Made by a program: the position numbers and the translations under genes
NCBI GenBank assembly: GCA_937969505.1
Contig: CALBWA010000001.1
Span: 1 to 64,000, forward strand
Source: an uncultured Erythrobacter sp.
Lineage (GTDB): Bacteria; Pseudomonadota; Alphaproteobacteria; Sphingomonadales; Sphingomonadaceae
Reading direction: 5' to 3'
DNA: 64,000 nucleotides
The notes under the pieces: generated by a model
What the model saw: the letters and a program-made list of their open reading frames with translations, nothing else
What the model was told of the DNA's origin: nothing
Databases searched by the model: none
Part shown: in pieces, positions 1 through 8,785 of the stretch
Position numbering within the stretch: position 1 is the first letter of the stretch
Layout of the letters: every line of letters begins with the position of its first letter

Positions 1-1769
1 CCACGGCAAAGGTGCCGATGGCAACGGCATTGGTATCGGCCCGGCTGTTGATCCCGATGGCCGTGGCCGAACTTGCCCGCGCCTGCGAACTGGGCCCGAT
101 TGCCAGTGCGCCTGATCCGGTTGCGCGCGACTGTCCGCCCAAGGCCACAGCATTGCCGCCACTGGCAAAGGAACCCGCACCCAGCGCATTTGCCCCGGTG
201 CCATTGGCACGCGCACCATTACCCAGAGCCGTATTGTCTGCGCTCGACGCCGATGCCAGATTGCCAATCGCTATCGCATTGTCCGCGGCAGCGTTGCTCA
301 ATGTCCCGGTCGCAATCGAACCAACCCCGCTTGCTAACGCATCAGTACCATAAGCTATGGAATCATTGCCTGTTGCTTGAGCGCCGAAAAGTCCATCGTC
401 AGTGCCGTCACTGCCAATTGCGAGCGAGCGTTCACCTTCTGCAATCGTGTTTCTGCCCAAAGCAACGCTGTTGCCTCCATTGGACAAGGAACCAAACCCT
501 AGTGCTGTCGCTCCGGCACCATTTGATGTTGCCCCGAATCCTAATGCGGTCGATCCGAACGATCCGCCTGCAGTGCTTCTGGCGCCAACTGACGTGCCGA
601 AAAGCGAGCTTGACGATGCCGTGGAGCCTAGAACCACGGGTTCATTTGCACCGGCCGTTACAAGGGATCTGGCTCCAAGTGCCACCGCATCCTCTGCTGC
701 CGTAAGGGCTTGATAACCAATTGATATCGCACGCGCTTGGCTAGCGAAAGTATTCGCGCCAATCGCAAGCGCATCAACGGCGCCGGCATTGGCTTGCAGG
801 CCGAAAGATGAGGCGCCGTCTGCTGAGGCATTAGAGAATGCCCCAATGCTGGTGGAGGTCTGACCACTGGCATTGGCTTGCAGGCCGAATGCACTCGCGC
901 TGTTGGCGCTTGCGGTAGCGAAGCGGCCAACGCTTGTCGTGTTCTCGGCTGTTGCACTGGCTAGCACGCCTATTGCAGTTGCGCTATCCGCGGTGGCCAA
1001 AGCCGAGGGGCCTATGGCGGTGGAATCGATCCCCATCGCGGTCGCGGCTAGCCCGCCTGGTTCGCTGTCCATTCCACCGATTGCGATCGATGAAACACCG
1101 GTAGCTTCGGCACTTGCTCCCACAGCGATCGCATTGGTCATTGATGCATTCGAGCTGCTGCCTACAGCTGTCGAATTCAACCCGTTGGCTTGCGCAAGTT
1201 GGCCATATGCGCTCGCATTCTGATTTGTTGCGCTCGAAAAAGATCCGGCACTGGTCGATCCGAGGCCACTTGATTGTGTGTTGAAACCGATGGCTACATT
1301 CGTATCCTGAGTGGCCATCGCGAATGCGCCGATGCTGGTTGATCGTGTGCCAGTTGCCATAGCGCGAAAACCCAATGCGCTGGCAGTTTCCTGTGACGCA
1401 TCTGCATTGGCTCCCACACTGGTTGCACCCGCACCCGTGGCTTGTGCAGCGATTCCAATTGCCACTGATTCGACCATGGATGCATTGGCCGTTGCTCCAA
1501 CCGCCACCGATTGTGCTGCGGTTGCCTGGCTGCCCGCCCCCAGGGCCACTGATCCGGACCCAGTGGCGGTTGCGCTGACACCGCAGGCAAGGCTCGTGTC
1601 ATCGTCGAGCGAATTTGCACCACCAGCATCATCATTTGTGGTGTCAATGGCACCGTCACCGTCCCTGTCGAGCAGACAATCATCTGCCCGGACCGGGTGC
1701 TGGTGCTGACGTCCAGATGGCCGTCGAAATGGCAGCAACAGCGGTGGTAGCAAATAGAAAACGGCGCAT
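1..1769 (-). CDS. YadA-like trimeric autotransporter adhesin, 5' part, apparent frameshift after signal peptide
   Basis: On the minus strand this encodes a long run of YadA/Hia head repeats, with recurring motifs such as NAIAIG, NTALGNGA, NAVALGG and SATAIG spaced about 14 residues apart. Such heads form left-handed beta-roll trimers exposed on the outer membrane for adhesion or biofilm. The gene runs off the left edge, so stalk and anchor are not visible. The start is the ATG at 1769-1767, preceded by a strong AAGGAG site, and gives a signal peptide beginning MRRFLFATTAVAAISTAIW. That frame hits TGA at 1682-1680 after 29 codons. The head repeats, starting with an Asp-rich stretch (LLDRDGDGAIDTT) near 1675, lie in a different frame. 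Removing one base near 1683 would join the two. It is either a pseudogene, a phase-variable gene or a sequencing error; the head frame looks open to the window edge. Confidence 0.8.
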
Positions 1770-2110
1770 ACAAGAACTCCTTCATTGACGAGACGCATGC
1801 GGGATCAATGGATGGAGGTGTGACTCTGCGTCCCAGAAACGCTGGATCCGCCCCCGTGACCCAGCGACTAATAATGATTAAGCGTGACATTATATCTTAC
1901 AATGACTTAGTTCTCGCCCGACATAACTTTTCCACATCAAAACATGCGCAGTAACTGGCGAGTATGTATTCGGGCGGTTGAGCGTTTCTCCTCGTGTCAT
2001 TCTTGTTATCCTCGTCTTAACCCGTAGCTGACTATTGCCGTTTGGTTAGGCAAGCGAAGCCTATCGTCTCTATGCGGCTATTGGGGGCCGTGTAGTCAGG
2101 GGAACGCGAA
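1770..2110. other. Intergenic region between divergent adhesin and PilZ genes
   Basis: About 340 bases hold the upstream regions of two divergent genes. The PilZ gene has a GGGGA ribosome site 7 bases before its ATG. A small hairpin, TAGGC and GCCTA around a 7-base loop, lies near 2047-2063. I see no convincing extra gene. Confidence 0.5.
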
Positions 2111-2740
2111 ATGGATCACGCGGCTATCAGGCCCGAATCCGGCAATGAGAATGTCTCGGAAAGTGCCGACCTGCGGCGCGCGCCTCGTTTTACCTTGCTT
2201 ATACGCTCGGCCAAGCTGATCGGCGACCAAGGTGAATTCGTGGGCGTAATCCGCGACGTCTCAGCCAGCGGCATCAGCATGAAGCTGTTTCACAAACTTC
2301 CTGGTGACGCGAGCCTAGGGCTGGAGCTGCAATGCGGCGAAACCTATCAGGTCCGCCCAGTTTGGGAACGCGATGGCGAAGCAGGCTTCGAATTTGCCGA
2401 TACGGTCGATGTCGAGGAGTTCGTCCACGATGTCGGAAAGTTTCCCAAGCGAGGTTTGCGTCTCAACATTTCCATCCCTGTCACGCTTAAGACTTTGTCA
2501 GGTCGCACAGCAGCGGTCATCCAGAATATCTCGCAGCAGGGCGCGCGTTTTGAAACCGATGCCTTGTTGGCGCTGGATCAGAATTTGCGGATTGAAGGGC
2601 GTGGTTTAGGTGAATTCTATGCCAAGGTTCGCTGGCGAGATGACGCGCACTATGGCGTGGTATTTGACGACGTGCTGACGTTGGGTGAATTCGCCAGGGC
2701 CGCCGCTCGCTTGCAGGCTCCAAAACTGATTACCGATTAG
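2111..2740 (+). CDS. Tandem PilZ domain protein (c-di-GMP receptor)
   Basis: This 209-residue cytoplasmic protein carries two PilZ domains, roughly residues 20-100 and 112-200. The first has both canonical c-di-GMP motifs: R22-x3-R26 and the DxSxxG motif at 49-54 (DVSASG). The second has NISQQG at 139-144, but its upstream basic motif is K113-x3-R117 rather than RxxxR, so it may bind poorly or serve a structural role. PilZ proteins usually couple c-di-GMP to motility, polysaccharide or adhesion. The neighbouring adhesin and surface-glycan operon make an envelope role plausible, but this is inference. There is no membrane segment or effector domain. Confidence 0.85.
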   Translation: MDHAAIRPESGNENVSESADLRRAPRFTLLIRSAKLIGDQGEFVGVIRDVSASGISMKLFHKLPGDASLGLELQCGETYQVRPVWERDGEAGFEFADTVDVEEFVHDVGKFPKRGLRLNISIPVTLKTLSGRTAAVIQNISQQGARFETDALLALDQNLRIEGRGLGEFYAKVRWRDDAHYGVVFDDVLTLGEFARAAARLQAPKLITD

Positions 2741-2855
2741 CGATCTCTTGAAGTCTGCCTCACTGGGCACAAATGCTATCTGTAAGATCGGTATCTTTAC
2801 TTCTCGCTAACCATTTTCGTTCATTCCCGTTAATAAGTGTTCCACGGGAGTATTC

Positions 2856-4469
2856 ATGAGCGAAGTAGCACCAAGCCAGAACGGTATCTCCGACGTTGAT
2901 GTTGTCATCATCGGCGCGGGACCTGCGGGCCTGACGGCCGGTTATCTGCTGACCAAGCAGGGCAAGACAGTTGCGATCATCGAAAAGGATGAAACCTATG
3001 TCGGCGGCATCAGCCGCACGGTTGAGCACGAAGGCTATCGCTTCGATATCGGCGGTCACAGGTTTTTTTCGAAAAGCGCCGCTGTGGTTGATCTGTGGAA
3101 CGAAATTCTGCCCGATGACTTTATCCAGCGCCCACGGATGAGCCGGATTTACTACGAGGGCAAATTTTACTCTTACCCGCTGCGGGCCTTCGAAGCGCTG
3201 GGCAATCTGGGCATTCTGCGCTCGACTGCCTGCATGGTTAGCTATCTTCGTTACAAGCTGTTTCCGATCAAGGATGTCAAAAGCTTCGAGGACTGGACGA
3301 CGAACCAGTTCGGCAAGAAGCTCTATTCGATCTTCTTCAAGACCTACACGGAAAAGGTATGGGGCATGCCCTGCGACGAAATGAGCGCCGACTGGGCAGC
3401 TCAGCGGATCAAGGGGCTCTCTCTGTGGAATGCGGTTACCGACGGTCTCAAGCGATCATTGGGCCTTAACAAGAAGCCCAACGATGGACAGGAAGTGAAA
3501 ACGCTTCTCGAGACCTTCCGCTATCCGCGGCTTGGCCCGGGCATGATGTGGGATGCCGCGCGCGACAAGATTCTTGCCACCGGGAAGGGCCAGGTACTGA
3601 TGGGTCATGCACTCAAGCAGCTGGCGAGCGACGGCAATGGCGGTTGGGTTTTGAGTGCAAATGGCCCGGACGGTGAAGTTCGCATCCGTGCCAAGCATGC
3701 GATCAGTTCTGCGCCCATGCGCGAATTGTCTAAACGGATTCACCCATTGCCGCAAAGCAGCCTGCAAGCCAGCAATCTGAAATATCGCGACTTTCTCACC
3801 GTAGCCTTGATGGTCAAATCGGAAGATCTGTTCCCAGACAATTGGATCTACATCCATGATGACCGGGTGCAGGTCGGCCGGGTTCAGAACTTCCGCAGCT
3901 GGTCGCCGGAAATGGTACCGGATGAGGATATGGCCTGTGTTGGCCTTGAGTATTTCTGCTTCGAAGGCGACGGATTGTGGTCCTCTTCCGATGATGACCT
4001 GGTCAGCCAGGCCACCCGCGAGATGGAAATTCTGGGTCTGTGCGATCCGGACAAAGTTGTCAGCGGTGCAGTGGTTCGTCAGGAAAAGGCCTATCCGGTC
4101 TATGACGATGAATATGAAGCCAATGTCGAAACGATGCGGCTGGAGCTGGAAGACAAGTTTCCAAGCCTGCATCTGGTCGGCCGCAATGGCATGCACCGCT
4201 ACAACAATCAGGATCACGCGATGATGACCGCGATGCTGACGGTTGAAAACATTCTGGCCGGTGAACGTGTCTATGACACATGGTGCGTTAACGAAGACGC
4301 CGAATATCACGAGGCGGGCGATGAAGGGGCCGAGAAAGTCCTTCCTGCGCGAGATGGAGTTTCCAGCAGCGATACGGATCAAACCGCAACGCAACCTGTC
4401 ACCGAAGATCAGGCCGCGGCGTTGAAATCCGTGCGCGATGTGCCCGAACGGATCAAGAAGTCGGCCTGA
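2856..4469 (+). CDS. FAD-dependent amine-oxidase-like oxidoreductase (surface polysaccharide type)
   Basis: This 537-residue protein has an N-terminal Rossmann FAD site (GAGPAGL at about 20-26), followed by a GG motif and a second conserved block, DIGGHRFFSKS. It belongs to the amine oxidase/protoporphyrinogen oxidase-like NAD(P)/FAD family often found beside polysaccharide genes. The C-terminal RYNNQDHAMM motif is typical of this subgroup. The substrate is unknown, although UDP-galactopyranose-mutase-like folds belong to the same superfamily. The start ATG has a GGGAG site 6 bases upstream. The last 60 residues are acidic and low in complexity. It overlaps the GtrA gene by one base (TGATG), which suggests translational coupling in a three-gene operon. 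Confidence 0.8.
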   Translation: MSEVAPSQNGISDVDVVIIGAGPAGLTAGYLLTKQGKTVAIIEKDETYVGGISRTVEHEGYRFDIGGHRFFSKSAAVVDLWNEILPDDFIQRPRMSRIYYEGKFYSYPLRAFEALGNLGILRSTACMVSYLRYKLFPIKDVKSFEDWTTNQFGKKLYSIFFKTYTEKVWGMPCDEMSADWAAQRIKGLSLWNAVTDGLKRSLGLNKKPNDGQEVKTLLETFRYPRLGPGMMWDAARDKILATGKGQVLMGHALKQLASDGNGGWVLSANGPDGEVRIRAKHAISSAPMRELSKRIHPLPQSSLQASNLKYRDFLTVALMVKSEDLFPDNWIYIHDDRVQVGRVQNFRSWSPEMVPDEDMACVGLEYFCFEGDGLWSSSDDDLVSQATREMEILGLCDPDKVVSGAVVRQEKAYPVYDDEYEANVETMRLELEDKFPSLHLVGRNGMHRYNNQDHAMMTAMLTVENILAGERVYDTWCVNEDAEYHEAGDEGAEKVLPARDGVSSSDTDQTATQPVTEDQAAALKSVRDVPERIKKSA

Positions 4470-4939
4470 TGTTGCTGGGGGGCGGCACCGACAATATGGG
4501 GGAAGGATCGGATGCAATGGCACTGCTGAGAACCGTGGTGTCCAGGCTAAGCGATGTTCGCTTCATCCGCTACATTCTTGCCAGCGTCGGGGCGCTTGCG
4601 GTTGATTTTGGTATTTTCCTGCTCATGCTGTCGAGCGGCACGCAGGCAGCTTTGGCCTCGGTCTTTGGCTATATGTTCGGCATTCTTGCTCATTGGCTGC
4701 TGTCGAGCCGGGCGGTTTTTCAGGACAATGTGGCGCATGAAGCGCGGGCCAGGACAAAACAGAAAGCCTTGTTCGTCATATCTGCCATGGTCGGCCTGGT
4801 GCTGACTGCGGCCATCGTTGGCATAGCTGATGCCAGCGGGATTGATGCACGGCTGGCCAAGCTGGTGGCGATTGTTGTCAGTTTTGCTGTGACTTATCTT
4901 CTGCGCGCCAAAGTGGTGTTTTCCAGCAAGGCCCAGTGA
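4469..4939 (+). CDS. GtrA family membrane protein (polyprenyl-linked sugar flippase)
   Basis: This is a small, strongly hydrophobic protein of up to 156 residues with four predicted membrane segments and the GtrA-like start RFIRYILASVGALAVDF. GtrA proteins are thought to flip undecaprenyl-phosphate-linked sugars across the inner membrane. The first ATG overlaps the upstream stop; ATG 4496 and ATG 4517 are also in frame, and 4517 has GGAAGG 10 bases ahead. Family members begin close to the first helix, so 4517 could be the true start. The stop overlaps the next ATG by one base. Between an FAD enzyme and a GT-C-like protein, it fits a lipid-linked sugar transfer pathway. Confidence 0.85.
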   Translation: MLLGGGTDNMGEGSDAMALLRTVVSRLSDVRFIRYILASVGALAVDFGIFLLMLSSGTQAALASVFGYMFGILAHWLLSSRAVFQDNVAHEARARTKQKALFVISAMVGLVLTAAIVGIADASGIDARLAKLVAIVVSFAVTYLLRAKVVFSSKAQ

Positions 4940-6768
4940 TGCAGGTCGACCGCCGCCTTCGCACCAACGAAAAGCCTAACCGGGCGATTTTCCTGTCATG
5001 GCTGGGGGTCTGCGCAGTTCTGCTCGCGATGACGGGTATCTATATCTACCAAGGCCGCTTCCCTGGTCCCGATGATTCGCTTCGCCTGGTTCAGGTGCGC
5101 GACCTTCTGGCGGGTCAGGGCTGGTATGATCTGCACCAATACCGGATGGCTCCGCCAGAAGGCACGCTGATGCACCGGTCACGGTTGGTCGACGCGCCGC
5201 TCGCCGCCTTGATCTGGTTCTGTTCCCTTTTCTTCGACCAATGGCTGGCCGAACGCATCACGATGGTGGTGATGCCATTGCTTACGCTCTTGCTGATCAC
5301 CTTTGCGATCGGCCGCCTGGCCTGGCGGCTGTTTGATACGCAAATTGCAATCTTCTCGTGCCTTGTCCTCGCCGCTCTGCCGCCGATTGTGATGCAGACC
5401 CAACCATTGCGGATTGATCACCACGCCTGGCAGATATTCGCGATTGCGCTGTCGGTATGGGCTTTATCCTGGCGTTCTCAGACAAGAGGCGGGGCTGCGG
5501 CCGGCATAGCCATGGGCCTGGGCATGATGATCTCGCTCGAAACCTTGCCGATGAGCGCTGCCTTTGCGCTGATATTGGGATTGCGTTGGATGCGCAGCGA
5601 CAAGGAGCGCTGGTGGCTGGTCAGCTATATGCAGGGGCTGGCCGGATCGCTGGTTTTGGCTTTTCTGGCGACACGCGGGTTTGCCGATCTGGCACAGCAT
5701 TGCGATGTCATCTCCCCGGCGCACCTGGGCCTGTTCCTGATCATCGCTTTGGCCACGGGAATTTACGCTGCAATTCCTTCCATGCCGCGTATTGCGTTGG
5801 TTGCAGGCATGGGATTTGCTGCGGCCTTGGGCGTGGGTTTCCTGCTTTGGTCTGCACCGCAATGCGCCGCCAATCCCTTTACGGATCTCGATCCTATGGT
5901 GCGCCGCCATTGGTATGAAGGGGTGCTGGAAGGGCGGCCGATCTGGCACGATCAGATTGATCGTTGGCTTCCGAGCGTTATCCAGACAGTGGCGGCCTTG
6001 ATCATCAGCGTCAGGCTGGCTCTAAAAGGTCGTGGTTGGGCACGCAGCTGGTGGTTTGAATATTCGCTCCTGCTCGCGCTTGCAATTGCCGGTGGCGTGG
6101 CGACCTCGCGCTCCATCGCCTTTGCAGCAGTCTTGTCCGCCATTCCTCTGGCTTATCTTCTCAACAAGGTATTCCGCTTTTGGAAAACGACCAGCGACAT
6201 CATGCCAAAGGTGCTTGCCGCGCTTGGGCTGTATCTGATTTTTCTTTCCGCTGGCCCACTTGCCTTGGCGCGTGATCAATTCGCAACGTCCTCTCCGCAC
6301 GCCTTCGATGAAAGCGTGGTGACCGGCACGCGAGAAACGCAATGCAATCTCCGCGACCATGCCGCAGGGCTGAATGCCTTTGCCCCGGCAACAATCTTTG
6401 CTCCACTTGATGTAGGGCCGATGCTATTGCTGAAAACGCATCACAGCGTCGCTGCATCGGGCCATCATCGTGCCCAGAAAGCGATGAGCCAGGTGCTGCA
6501 AGCCTTCACCAGCGAGCCTGCGATTGCCGAGCCCATCATTATGCAAAGTGGGGCTGACTATGTCGTGATTTGCAGTGACTTGCTTGAGGCTTCGAACCTG
6601 GCCGCTGCGGGCGGCCCGTCATCGCTGATGTATCAGCTGATTACGGGTAACGCACCACAATGGCTTATTCCGGTTTCCATTGATGGACCTGAGCAGCTTA
6701 GAGTCTGGAAATTCACGCCGGATGAGCAGGTGTCGGGCGCGCCGTCAGCACCGGTCACACCGGAATAA
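4939..6768 (+). CDS. GT-C fold multi-pass membrane glycosyltransferase-like protein
   Basis: This 609-residue protein has about 11-12 hydrophobic segments. The first periplasmic loop has an acidic motif (GPDDSLRLVQVRDLL, residues about 43-57), and a later RIDHHAWQ motif lies near residue 160. Both resemble the catalytic loops of GT-C enzymes such as STT3/PglB or ArnT, which use polyprenyl-phosphate sugars. I infer that it uses the lipid-linked sugar moved by the GtrA protein to modify an envelope glycan, lipid or protein. The acceptor is unknown. The ATG overlaps the gtrA-like stop (TGATG). Its 3' end overlaps the convergent msrB by 14 bases. Confidence 0.7.
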   Translation: MQVDRRLRTNEKPNRAIFLSWLGVCAVLLAMTGIYIYQGRFPGPDDSLRLVQVRDLLAGQGWYDLHQYRMAPPEGTLMHRSRLVDAPLAALIWFCSLFFDQWLAERITMVVMPLLTLLLITFAIGRLAWRLFDTQIAIFSCLVLAALPPIVMQTQPLRIDHHAWQIFAIALSVWALSWRSQTRGGAAAGIAMGLGMMISLETLPMSAAFALILGLRWMRSDKERWWLVSYMQGLAGSLVLAFLATRGFADLAQHCDVISPAHLGLFLIIALATGIYAAIPSMPRIALVAGMGFAAALGVGFLLWSAPQCAANPFTDLDPMVRRHWYEGVLEGRPIWHDQIDRWLPSVIQTVAALIISVRLALKGRGWARSWWFEYSLLLALAIAGGVATSRSIAFAAVLSAIPLAYLLNKVFRFWKTTSDIMPKVLAALGLYLIFLSAGPLALARDQFATSSPHAFDESVVTGTRETQCNLRDHAAGLNAFAPATIFAPLDVGPMLLLKTHHSVAASGHHRAQKAMSQVLQAFTSEPAIAEPIIMQSGADYVVICSDLLEASNLAAAGGPSSLMYQLITGNAPQWLIPVSIDGPEQLRVWKFTPDEQVSGAPSAPVTPE

Positions 6769-7252
6769 AATCGAGCGCCACGCCGTTGATGCAGTGCCGT
6801 TGGCCGGTCGGCTTTGGGCCATCGCTGAATATGTGCCCAAGATGTCCGCCGCAGTCGGCGCAATGCACTTCGGTCCTCGGGTAGCCGATCTTGAAATCGG
6901 TTGAGGTCTTGACCGCTCCGCCATCGATTGCGGCATAGAAGCTGGGCCAGCCACTGCGGCTGTCATATTTCGTACGCGAGGAATAGACAGCATTGCCGCA
7001 TCCTGCACAAGCATAGGTTCCCGCGCGCTTTTCGTCATTTAACGCCGAGGAAAAAGCCCGTTCAGTGCCTGCTTTGCGCAGGACGTAAAATTCCTGCCTG
7101 GTCAATTTCTTTGACCACTCTGCGTCAGTAAATGCGACAGGATATTCGCCAGCACGCGCGTTCACACTGCTACAGGCAGATAGAAACGGCAGGCTAAGCC
7201 CTATCCCGAGTCCACCAAGGACGCTTCGTCTTTCAACATTCTTCTTATTCAT
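6755..7252 (-). CDS. msrB: Methionine-R-sulfoxide reductase MsrB, Tat-type lipoprotein
   Basis: The 165-residue product reduces methionine-R-sulfoxide in proteins. The N-terminus has a twin arginine (ERRSVLGG) and a lipobox LSAC with Cys27, so it is predicted to be a Tat-exported, membrane-anchored periplasmic protein. The MsrB fold follows: zinc ligands C82/C85 and C131/C134, the conserved SGWPSF and HLGHIF motifs, and the catalytic Cys154 in RHCING. The start at 7252 has AGGGG 5 bases upstream; a longer frame begins at 7267. No msrA is in the window. The 3' end overlaps the convergent GT-C gene by 14 bases. Confidence 0.93.
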   Translation of the reverse strand: MNKKNVERRSVLGGLGIGLSLPFLSACSSVNARAGEYPVAFTDAEWSKKLTRQEFYVLRKAGTERAFSSALNDEKRAGTYACAGCGNAVYSSRTKYDSRSGWPSFYAAIDGGAVKTSTDFKIGYPRTEVHCADCGGHLGHIFSDGPKPTGQRHCINGVALDFIPV

Positions 7253-7338
7253 TTTGGCCCCTGCCAATTCGTTTCACCTCACTTCAGGTACGTTGGCTCG
7301 GGGCAAAAGGTTTCACCGTCGCTGGAAAAAACCGAGGG

Positions 7339-8652
7339 TTAGAATTCGGAAACCTGAACATCCATCCGCCGGAAACCATGGACAAAATTGGCGCGAACGC
7401 GTTCGACTTCGCCAACCAGTTCCACCCGCATGCGGCGCTTGTGCATTTCTTCCAGTAGAACGCGCAATTGCAGTTCGGCGAGACGCGCCCCGACACAGCG
7501 GTGGATGCCATAGCCAAAAGCAATATGGCGACGGGCATTGTCGCGCGTAATGTCGATTGCATCGGGATTTTCGAAGACTTCCTCGTCCCGATTGGCCGAA
7601 AGATACCACATGACCAGCTTGTCGCCCTTCTTGATCTTGTGGCCGAACTGTTCGGTATCCTCGGTAGCGGTCCTGCGCATATGGGCCAGCGGGGTCTGGA
7701 AACGAATGCATTCCTGCACCGCGTTGGGAATCAGATCAGGATTTTCCTCGAACAGTTTGCGCTGATCGGGGAAAGTATCAAATGCATGGATGATGCCCGA
7801 CATGGTGTTACGGGTCGTATCGTTTCCACCAACAATCAGCAGCACGAGGTTGCCGATAAACTCGCGGGGGCCCATGGCACTCATCGCTTCGGAATGCAGC
7901 ATCATGGAAATAAGATCGCCGGTCGGCTCCGCCTGAGATCGTTCCTGCCACAGCATCCCGAAATATTGTGCCATTTCCTGCTGCACGGCATCGCGCATAT
8001 CGTCGAGCGCCGGGGCGAGCGCCAACTCGGTATCGCCTGACCAATCCGACCAGAAGGTCAGCAGCCGACGATCTTCCCACGGGAAACCGAACAGAATGGC
8101 CAGCATCCCGGTGGTCAATTCGATTGACACCGTGTCGACCCAATCGAAGGTTTCACCACGCGGCAGGGAATCAAGCACTTCGCCCGTGCGAGCGCGTATT
8201 TCTTTCTCCATGTCGGCCATTGCGCTGGGAGTGAATTTGGGCGCCACTGTGCGACGCTGACCGGTGTGCTCGGGGCGATCCATCGCGATGAACATCGGCA
8301 GCTCGCGCCCTTCTTCGGGCGGACGGGGCTCCAGAATGGTTATGCCGCCATATTCCCAGCTTGATGAAAATAGCTCGGGCAATGCTTCGATATGCTGGAT
8401 CGCCTTGTGGCTCACCACATTCCAGTAGGGACCAAATGGACTTTCAGGCACATAATGCATCGGCCCCTTGGCGCGCATTTCGGCAAAGATGGGCTGCCAG
8501 CGGTCCTCTGCATAAATGTCGGAACGGCTGACATCATAGGGATGCGTGTGTTCAGGCCTTTCGTCAGGATTGGCCTTGAAGTGCTGATCCAGCGCTTCGT
8601 GGGCTTGAGGGCTGGTCCGCCATTGCGGCTTTTCCTGGGCGATTGTGGCCAT
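7339..8652 (-). CDS. Cytochrome P450, CYP153-like (alkane/fatty acid hydroxylase type)
   Basis: This 437-residue soluble bacterial P450 has an I-helix motif LLIVGGNDTTRN, hallmark of CYP153-type terminal alkane or fatty acid hydroxylases. The heme-binding loop is FGYGIHRCVG (Cys about 386), and an ExxR-like motif appears in ECIRFQ. It needs a ferredoxin and a reductase; a candidate reductase lies about 4.7 kb away, but no ferredoxin gene is visible. The start ATG at 8652 is chosen for its GGAGAG site 4 bases upstream. The longer frame to 8730 would place the start inside a perfect operator palindrome (8710-8735). The actual substrate is unknown. Confidence 0.88.
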   Translation of the reverse strand: MATIAQEKPQWRTSPQAHEALDQHFKANPDERPEHTHPYDVSRSDIYAEDRWQPIFAEMRAKGPMHYVPESPFGPYWNVVSHKAIQHIEALPELFSSSWEYGGITILEPRPPEEGRELPMFIAMDRPEHTGQRRTVAPKFTPSAMADMEKEIRARTGEVLDSLPRGETFDWVDTVSIELTTGMLAILFGFPWEDRRLLTFWSDWSGDTELALAPALDDMRDAVQQEMAQYFGMLWQERSQAEPTGDLISMMLHSEAMSAMGPREFIGNLVLLIVGGNDTTRNTMSGIIHAFDTFPDQRKLFEENPDLIPNAVQECIRFQTPLAHMRRTATEDTEQFGHKIKKGDKLVMWYLSANRDEEVFENPDAIDITRDNARRHIAFGYGIHRCVGARLAELQLRVLLEEMHKRRMRVELVGEVERVRANFVHGFRRMDVQVSEF

Positions 8653-8709
8653 TTCTCTCTCCATCGCGGGCGACTCGTCTGGCCGCTCCGTCGTTCTTGG
8701 CCATCCTGC

Positions 8710-8735
8710 GACTATTGACACATCTGTCAATAGTC
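8710..8735. promoter_or_regulatory. Perfect inverted repeat, candidate TetR-type operator of the P450 gene
   Basis: GACTATTGACA and TGTCAATAGTC form 11-base perfect arms around a 4-base CATC spacer, ending 58 bases upstream of the chosen P450 start. The inner half-sites TTGACA-N4-TGTCAA look like a TetR-family operator and also contain a -35-like TTGACA on the minus strand. No regulator gene is adjacent, so the cognate protein would be encoded elsewhere. Confidence 0.65.
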
Positions 8736-8785
8736 AGTTGCGTTTTGCGACCTACTGCCGCCTCGCAATGCAGCGCCCAAGCTGA

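Noticed and set aside
3456..4523. 355-codon minus-strand frame inside the FAD oxidoreductase gene
   Set aside because: Antisense shadow with no domain or ribosome site.
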